Shown here one piece after another: positions 58,797-64,000 of a DNA stretch of 64,000 bases. Below the pieces are notes generated by a model. That model saw only the letters and a program-made list of their open reading frames with translations, was not told where the DNA came from and did no database searches. The stretch covers positions 186,001-250,000 of the forward strand of contig NZ_JGZK01000005.1 of NCBI RefSeq assembly GCF_000741695.1, given 5' to 3'. How positions within the stretch are numbered: the stretch's first letter is position 1; each line of letters begins with the position of its first letter. The position numbers and the translations under genes are program-made. Origin of the DNA: Bifidobacterium reuteri DSM 23975. Lineage in GTDB: Bacteria; Actinomycetota; Actinomycetes; Actinomycetales; Bifidobacteriaceae.

Positions 58797-61508
58797 TCAG
58801 CCGATGAAGGCGACGGGTGCGGCGAGATCCACGCCGGAACCGTCGCGGCGCATGTCGGGCTTCGGCAGCTCCACCGGCGTGCCGGAGGATGTGGCGGCAC
58901 GCAGCGGATACAGACCCACCCACGCCAGGATCAGCGTGTTCTGGCCTTTCAGGAAGCGCTGCGAGCGCACACCGCCCGTGGCACGACCCTTGGTCGGGTA
59001 CATCTCCAACGGCGTCACTTTGGCGGCGCCGTTCTCGGTGCCGGGCAGTGCGTCCTCGTCGCCGGCCACGGTGAGCACCACGCACCGGGACGCCGAGCTC
59101 AGGCCGTTCTCGCCCTCCTCATACGTCCACGCCACCTTGCCTGCGGGCACCACATTGAACGCCATGACCTGTGCGCCGTCAGCCAGCTTGATGCCGGCCA
59201 TGCCCCCTGCGGTGCGGCCTTGCGGACGCACGTTCTTCGCCTCGAACGTCAAGAGGGAGGAATCCGAGGCGATGAACACCAGACGGTCGTCGTCCTCGGC
59301 GGTGGCGGCGAACACCACCTCATCGCCATCCTTCAGGTCGATGACAGGCCAGGAGTCCATCGTGGTGGGAGCCTCGCGGTTCCAACGCTTGACCACACCG
59401 TTGCGGGTGCCGATGGCCAGCGAGGGGAGCGGTGCGTCGGCGGCATCGGATTCATTTCCCGAGTCGCCGGTCTTCACCGGCTCCATGGCGATGGCGGTCA
59501 CCACGTGTTCGCCCGGAATAGGATCGGTGGATTCGGTCATGCCGATCAGCTCGTCCGCCTGCACGCCACCGGTCAAGGCGAGCGCCTCGGAAGCGGGCAA
59601 CGCCGGCAGATCGACCACATGGGCCAGCACCAAGCGTCCCGCCGACGTGATCAGCGCATATGTCGCCTGCGTGGAAGTCGGGAACAACGCGGTGATCTGA
59701 TCGTTCGGCTGACGCTTGTCGGAAGAGGAGCGGGCATGGTACACGTCCAGTGCGCTTGGCGTGGTTCGTGCGATCAGACCTGTGGCGCTCATCATCACCA
59801 CGCACGGTTCGTCCTCGATCTTCAGGGCTCCCGCCAAGGCGTTCTCCTCGCCGCTCTTTTTGGCGGCCTTGGTCGCAGCGGCGACATCGGCCGCCGCCGA
59901 GGAGATAGTGGCCGCGGACTGCACCGCCTCGAGCGCGGACTGGGCGAGCGCGGCGGCGGGCGCGCCGAATGCGGAAACCGGGGTCGGTGTGCCATCGGGA
60001 TCCACATCCAGCAGCACTGTCCGGCGCGGCGAGCCCCACTTGGAGACCGCTTCGTCCATCTCGCCGGTCACCACCTTGTCCAACGCCTCCGCGGACGCCA
60101 GGATACGGGTGAGCTCCTCGATGCGTTTCTTCAGATCATCGCGCTCGGCCTCAAGCTCGATGCGGTTCATCTTGGTGAGCCTGCGCAGACGGAGATCGAG
60201 GATGTACTGCGCCTGCACCTCGTCCAGATCGAAGACGGCCATCAAGCGGGTCTTGGCGACATCGGCGTCATCCGAGGTGCGGATCACCTGGATCACCTCA
60301 TCGATGTCGAGCATGGCCAGCAGCAGGCCCTCGACCAGATGCAGGCGCTCCTGCGCCTTCTTCTTGCGGTATTCGCTGCGGCGGCGGATCACCACACGGC
60401 GGTGATCGATCCATACCTGCAGCATCTCTTTCAGACCCATGGTGTGCGGTCGGCCATCCACCAGCGCCACGTTGTTCATCGCGAAATTGTCCTGCAGCGG
60501 CGTGTGCTTGAACAGTTGCACCAGCACGGCATGCGGGTCGAAACCGGTCTTAATCTCGATGACCAGACGGGTGCCGTTGTGTCGGTCGGACAGGTCGTAC
60601 GCGGCGGAGATGCCTTCGAGCTTACGGTTCTTCACACCGTCGGAGATGCGTTCGATCACCTTCTCCGGGCCCACCATGTAGGGCAGCTCGGTCACCACGA
60701 TCGCCTGCTTGCGTGCGGTGACATGCTCGATATGCGTGGTGGCGCGTGTGGTCAGCGTGCCTCGGCCGGTCTCATACGCCTCGCGGATGCCGTCACGGCC
60801 CAGGATGGTGCCGCCTGTCGGCCAGTCCGGGCCCGGCACATAGCGCATCAGCTGTTCGAGCGTGGCCTCGGGATGGGCCATCAGGAACTTGGCGGCGTTC
60901 ACCACCTCAGCAAGATTATGCGTGGCGAGGTTCGTGGCCATGCCCACGGCGATACCCGAACCGCCATTGACCAGAAGGTTCGGGATTGCGGCCGGCAGCA
61001 CGGTCGGTTCCTTGAGCTTGTTGTCGTAGTTCGGCGTGAAATCGACCGTATTCTCGTCGATGTCCGCGTTCATGCCGAGGGCGGCGGGAGCGAGGCGGGC
61101 CTCGGTGTAACGGGATGCCGCCGGACCGTCGTCAAGAGAGCCGAAGTTGCCGTGCCCATCCACGAGAATCAGCCGCATGGCGAACGGCTGTGCCAGACGC
61201 ACCATGGCCTCGTAGATTGCGGAATCGCCATGCGGATGCAGCTTGCCCATGACCTCGCCCACCACACGGGCGGATTTCATATAAGGGCGGTCCGGATTCA
61301 GGTTCATCTGGCCCATCTGGTAGACGATGCGTCGCTGCACCGGCTTCAACCCGTCGCGCGCATCGGGCAAGGCGCGCGCATAGATCACCGAATACGCGTA
61401 TTCGAGGAATGATTTGCTCATCTCCTCGTTCAACGGCGTCTCGACGATATGCTCCTTGACTGTGCGCGGATCATAGGTCTGCACGGACGGCTTGCGGTGT
61501 GATGCCAT
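58797..61508 (-). CDS. parC: Type II topoisomerase subunit A, probably topoisomerase IV ParC
   Basis: The 903-residue protein starts at the ATG at 61508 after AAGGGAG. The breakage-reunion domain is clear: [40 protein letters not shown] (quinolone region with Ser and Glu at the two key sites), and [12 protein letters not shown] with the catalytic Tyr. A long coiled coil and a C-terminal beta-pinwheel ([33 protein letters not shown]) follow. No canonical GyrA box is visible, which supports ParC over GyrA. The partner is parE at 42317-44602. Confidence 0.9.
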   Translation of the reverse strand: MASHRKPSVQTYDPRTVKEHIVETPLNEEMSKSFLEYAYSVIYARALPDARDGLKPVQRRIVYQMGQMNLNPDRPYMKSARVVGEVMGKLHPHGDSAIYEAMVRLAQPFAMRLILVDGHGNFGSLDDGPAASRYTEARLAPAALGMNADIDENTVDFTPNYDNKLKEPTVLPAAIPNLLVNGGSGIAVGMATNLATHNLAEVVNAAKFLMAHPEATLEQLMRYVPGPDWPTGGTILGRDGIREAYETGRGTLTTRATTHIEHVTARKQAIVVTELPYMVGPEKVIERISDGVKNRKLEGISAAYDLSDRHNGTRLVIEIKTGFDPHAVLVQLFKHTPLQDNFAMNNVALVDGRPHTMGLKEMLQVWIDHRRVVIRRRSEYRKKKAQERLHLVEGLLLAMLDIDEVIQVIRTSDDADVAKTRLMAVFDLDEVQAQYILDLRLRRLTKMNRIELEAERDDLKKRIEELTRILASAEALDKVVTGEMDEAVSKWGSPRRTVLLDVDPDGTPTPVSAFGAPAAALAQSALEAVQSAATISSAAADVAAATKAAKKSGEENALAGALKIEDEPCVVMMSATGLIARTTPSALDVYHARSSSDKRQPNDQITALFPTSTQATYALITSAGRLVLAHVVDLPALPASEALALTGGVQADELIGMTESTDPIPGEHVVTAIAMEPVKTGDSGNESDAADAPLPSLAIGTRNGVVKRWNREAPTTMDSWPVIDLKDGDEVVFAATAEDDDRLVFIASDSSLLTFEAKNVRPQGRTAGGMAGIKLADGAQVMAFNVVPAGKVAWTYEEGENGLSSASRCVVLTVAGDEDALPGTENGAAKVTPLEMYPTKGRATGGVRSQRFLKGQNTLILAWVGLYPLRAATSSGTPVELPKPDMRRDGSGVDLAAPVAFIG

Positions 61509-61616
61509 GGAACTCCCTTTCAAACTCGCACCATAGTAGCAGTGCCCCTGCGCACATGCGCCGAACATCATCGTTCATCGTCGATCATCATCGACAGCGG
61601 GCTCATTGGGGTTACC

Positions 61617-62870
61617 ATGAACCATATGACTGTCGATACGCCGGAAATGGACCAACTGCTGCGCCTGATACCCACCGTGACCTATCAGGACGCCAATCCG
61701 TCAGGAGCCCTGCACCTGTCCGCTGTGCTCCCCGCATTGTCCAGCGCCATAGGTCATCCGACGCCCACCCCTGTGCATGCCAATCCGGAGGCATGCCAGG
61801 AAGCCTTGGGACTGCCTGATGCGGCTTCCGCCATCGTCGTGCTGGTGGACGGTCTGGGATACTGGAATCTGGCCATGCGGCTGGGCCATGCACCCTATCT
61901 GCGCTCACTGATGAACGACTCCGCCAACCAGCGTCCTATCGCCACCTGCGCGCCCAGTACCACCGTGGCGGCCATGGCCACGTTCGGCACAGGCACATGC
62001 CCGGGGCTGACCGGCATGGCGGGCTACACGCAGCTGGAGCCGAACAGTAGCAAACTCATCCAGCTCATCCAATTCAAGGACGCCTTGGCGCCCAAGCCAG
62101 CCAACCCGCACCTTCCCCAGCCGCCCATCATCAACCCGCATGAGCTGCAGCGCGAACCCACGGTGTTCGAGCGTCTCGCCGCCCAGCAGGTGCGGGTCAC
62201 CAGCTCCGGTCTGCCGAAGTTCAAAGGGTCGCCCTTGACCGAAGCGGCTCTGCGCGGCACCGAGTACCGGGCCGGCGTCACGCCGCGCGATCGCGTGCTT
62301 GCCGCCGCCCGCGCCGCCCGCGAACCGGGGCTCACGTATCTGTACATCCGTGATGCGGACAAGGTCGGACACAACTACGGATGGGATTCGGAACAATGGG
62401 TGGCCGCATTCGAGCATATCGACGCGCAGCTGGCCCTGTTGAGACGCAGCGCTCCCCAAGGGACGCTCATCGTGATCGTAGCCGATCACGGCATGGTGCA
62501 GACCGATCCGGCGCAGCGGGTGGACATCGCCGCCGAACCGCAGCTGATGCAGGGCGTGGAGCTGGTAGGAGGTGAGCCGCGCTCGCTGATGCTATACGCG
62601 CAGGACGGCGAGGACCCGGAGGATATCGCGCGGCGGTGGCGCAATCGTCTGGAGGACCGTGCGCAGGTGCGGACGAAGTCACAGGCGATAGGCGATGGAT
62701 TGTTCGGCCCGGTGTCCGAACGTGTGAAGCCGATGATCGGAGACGTGATTGTGCAGGCCGCCGATGCGATGACGATCGTGGATTCACGCACCCAGAATGA
62801 CAAGGCCACGCATCTGCAGCGTGCATGGTTCGCAGACTCAACTGGAAATGGAGATCCCCTGCCTGATTGA
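61617..62870 (+). CDS. Alkaline-phosphatase-superfamily nucleotide pyrophosphatase/phosphodiesterase
   Basis: The 417-residue protein has the phosphodiesterase (PF01663) core. The metal-binding Asp is in IVVLVDGLGYWNL, the nucleophile Thr in APSTTVAAMATFGTG, further Asp/His ligands in YIRDADKVGHNYGWDS and VIVADHGMVQTD. No signal peptide is seen. In actinobacteria this gene commonly neighbours sepH and the gyrase/topo-like genes, as here. Substrate unknown. The ATG at 61617 has GGGG 5 nt upstream; a second ATG three codons on is possible. Confidence 0.88.
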   Translation: MNHMTVDTPEMDQLLRLIPTVTYQDANPSGALHLSAVLPALSSAIGHPTPTPVHANPEACQEALGLPDAASAIVVLVDGLGYWNLAMRLGHAPYLRSLMNDSANQRPIATCAPSTTVAAMATFGTGTCPGLTGMAGYTQLEPNSSKLIQLIQFKDALAPKPANPHLPQPPIINPHELQREPTVFERLAAQQVRVTSSGLPKFKGSPLTEAALRGTEYRAGVTPRDRVLAAARAAREPGLTYLYIRDADKVGHNYGWDSEQWVAAFEHIDAQLALLRRSAPQGTLIVIVADHGMVQTDPAQRVDIAAEPQLMQGVELVGGEPRSLMLYAQDGEDPEDIARRWRNRLEDRAQVRTKSQAIGDGLFGPVSERVKPMIGDVIVQAADAMTIVDSRTQNDKATHLQRAWFADSTGNGDPLPD

Positions 62871-62917
62871 CATCGCATGACATGTCGATAAATGACGCCG
62901 ACTGCGGCGTCCGGCGT

Positions 62918-64000
62918 TCAGTCTCCGAACAGGATCTCGTCCCAGCTGGGCACGGCGGACCGTCCTGAACGGCGTTTGGGGGTCTTGCCGGCATGGGCGG
63001 ATGCCGTTCCGGCGGCGGATGCCTCGGAATTGCCGGTATCGCCGGTACTCGTGTTCGCGCGGCTTGCCGCGGGCAGCCCCGAAGGGGCATCGACCGTGGC
63101 GGGGGCGACGGCCTGTATGGAGGCTTGTGCGGGTGGCGTCGCCTGGTCCGTGGCCAGTCCCGCAGTCTGGGCCGTCGTGGGGTTCGCTCCGGCCGACATG
63201 CCGTTAGGCATTACGGCCGCGGAACCGGCCGGACCTGACACCGGGATGACACGGGCGCTGCCGTCGACGGACGCGACTGTGTCGGATGATCCGGTAGGCG
63301 TCGCGAGCACAGCCGCACCCGGGAATTTGACCGGAGGCATGGAGCCGGAGGCGCCGGGATCGGCGGAGGCTCCCGCCCCGACGGCGGCTTGCGGCACGGC
63401 AGCGGGAATCGACGGCTTTGGCGCCGCCCATGCGCTCACCGCCCGCTCGATGCGCGCCGAGCGTATGGAATCTCCCGGCAGCTCAGGGCCGGGGAGCAGT
63501 CTCGCCGCGGCTTTGGAATCATCCGCGGCACTGTGCTCGCCCAATAACTTGCGCGCAGCGTTGTTCAGGCATACCACGGAATTATCGTGCATGTTCCACG
63601 TCCATTCGGCGTGGATCTCCCGTCCCGCGGAAGTGAACACCGCCACGATGCGCCATGGTTCGAGTCCGCGGCGAGTGGATTTCCAGGTCACCGATTCCAT
63701 GCCGATGGAAGCGGAGGCGAGCGTACGCTCCACCAGATCGTTGATGGTACGGACCCGGCTGTCTTTCGGGGCCGGCACGGTCAGGAACTGTTCGATGGCA
63801 TACTGTTTCTCGGTTTCCACCGCTGCGGAGAAGCGCCGCACCAACGTTTCGCTCAGACCGTAGCGCTCGGCCACGCGGGAAGGATCCGCGCCCGCGCGGA
63901 TCAGTGATTGGATCTGGGAAATCGGCAATGTCGCCTGTTCATGCGGCTGGGCTGGCTCACGCCGCTCGCTTCTGACCTGCTTCGCTTCGAGAATCGCACG
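62918..64000 (-). CDS. sepH: Septation protein SepH (DUF3071), 5' end beyond window
   Basis: About 360 residues are visible and the frame is open to base 64000, so the N-terminal part is missing. The DUF3071 helix-turn-helix-like core is present (LPISQIQSLIRAGADPSRVA, ERYGLSETLVRRFSAAVETE), followed by a conserved region WKSTRRGLEPWRIVAVFTSA, a long Ala/Gly/Pro/Thr linker and the short conserved C-terminus SAVPSWDEILFGD. SepH binds FtsZ and promotes Z-ring assembly in Streptomyces and mycobacteria. A TTG at 63928 is only an internal codon. It is convergent with the phosphodiesterase gene. Confidence 0.92.
   Translation of the reverse strand, partial: RAILEAKQVRSERREPAQPHEQATLPISQIQSLIRAGADPSRVAERYGLSETLVRRFSAAVETEKQYAIEQFLTVPAPKDSRVRTINDLVERTLASASIGMESVTWKSTRRGLEPWRIVAVFTSAGREIHAEWTWNMHDNSVVCLNNAARKLLGEHSAADDSKAAARLLPGPELPGDSIRSARIERAVSAWAAPKPSIPAAVPQAAVGAGASADPGASGSMPPVKFPGAAVLATPTGSSDTVASVDGSARVIPVSGPAGSAAVMPNGMSAGANPTTAQTAGLATDQATPPAQASIQAVAPATVDAPSGLPAASRANTSTGDTGNSEASAAGTASAHAGKTPKRRSGRSAVPSWDEILFGD

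Noticed and set aside
57840-61412. Open frame of about 1190 codons on the plus strand over the OmpR-type regulator and parC
   Set aside because: It is antisense to two recognisable genes, has a composition rich in His, Arg, Gly and Gln, and shows no domain.
61562-61578. GAAC...GTTC pair upstream of the phosphodiesterase gene as a LexA box
   Set aside because: The spacer is 6 nt, not 4, and the flanks do not fit the SOS box.

Overview
The window looks like a chromosomal segment of a Bifidobacterium (Actinomycetota, G+C-rich). The evidence is a set of gene orders typical of actinobacteria: ftsK, pgsA, cinA, clgR, DUF3046, recA, recX; miaB followed by miaA; and a phosphodiesterase gene convergent with sepH. 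An actinobacterial-type LexA box lies upstream of recA, the RNase P RNA is class A, and the window holds a primary sigma factor and a likely second pair of type II topoisomerase genes (parE/parC). There is no prophage, insertion sequence, rRNA or tRNA. This is mostly core chromosome with small accessory patches. Species was not determined.

Layout. 1-2703: the 3' part of an aconitase gene. 2762-8046: a minus-strand accessory stretch with a DUF262-DUF1524-RAMA protein (GmrSD-like, probable modification-dependent restriction), a GNAT acetyltransferase and a NarL-type two-component pair whose regulator is frameshifted. 8248-11052: an Ltp-family surface protein, a BAX-inhibitor-1-like membrane protein and a DMT permease. 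11150-15635: a small alarmone synthetase, miaB, miaA and a Fic-fold protein with a degenerate motif. 15708-23285: the DNA translocase, phospholipid and recombination cluster. 23447-27827: rnpB, hpf and secA. 27901-32986: a TetR, MMPL and heptad-repeat secretion-like module whose MMPL gene is frameshifted. 33126-44602: trpD, a membrane protein, plsC, the PASTA kinase gene, a prenyl synthase, a DUF4192-like protein, the primary sigma factor and parE. 44798-48806: a DUF4153/4173-like membrane protein, an MFS permease and ribokinase. 48807-49196: a non-coding repeat region. 49197-54317: an Lhr-type helicase. 54449-58730: an ABC permease, a fused permease-ATPase, a winged-helix regulator, a frameshifted membrane protein and an orphan OmpR-type regulator. 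58797-64000: parC, a phosphodiesterase and the 3' part of sepH.

How the parts relate. The DNA-repair theme is strong: recA has a near-perfect LexA box, and the lhr helicase appears to be a leaderless gene whose start codon lies inside a second LexA-like box. The most unexplained material is non-coding: a degenerate array with exact 52-bp period bounded by an inverted 15-mer (48826-49121); three helically phased ATATCGA-N3-TCGATAT sites (46318-46386); and a dispersed structured element in three copies showing base-pair covariation, one of them read through in frame inside lhr. Three genes carry apparent single-base frameshifts (about 6152, 30345 and 57565). They could be real decay, programmed shifts or sequence errors, and the sequence alone cannot decide.
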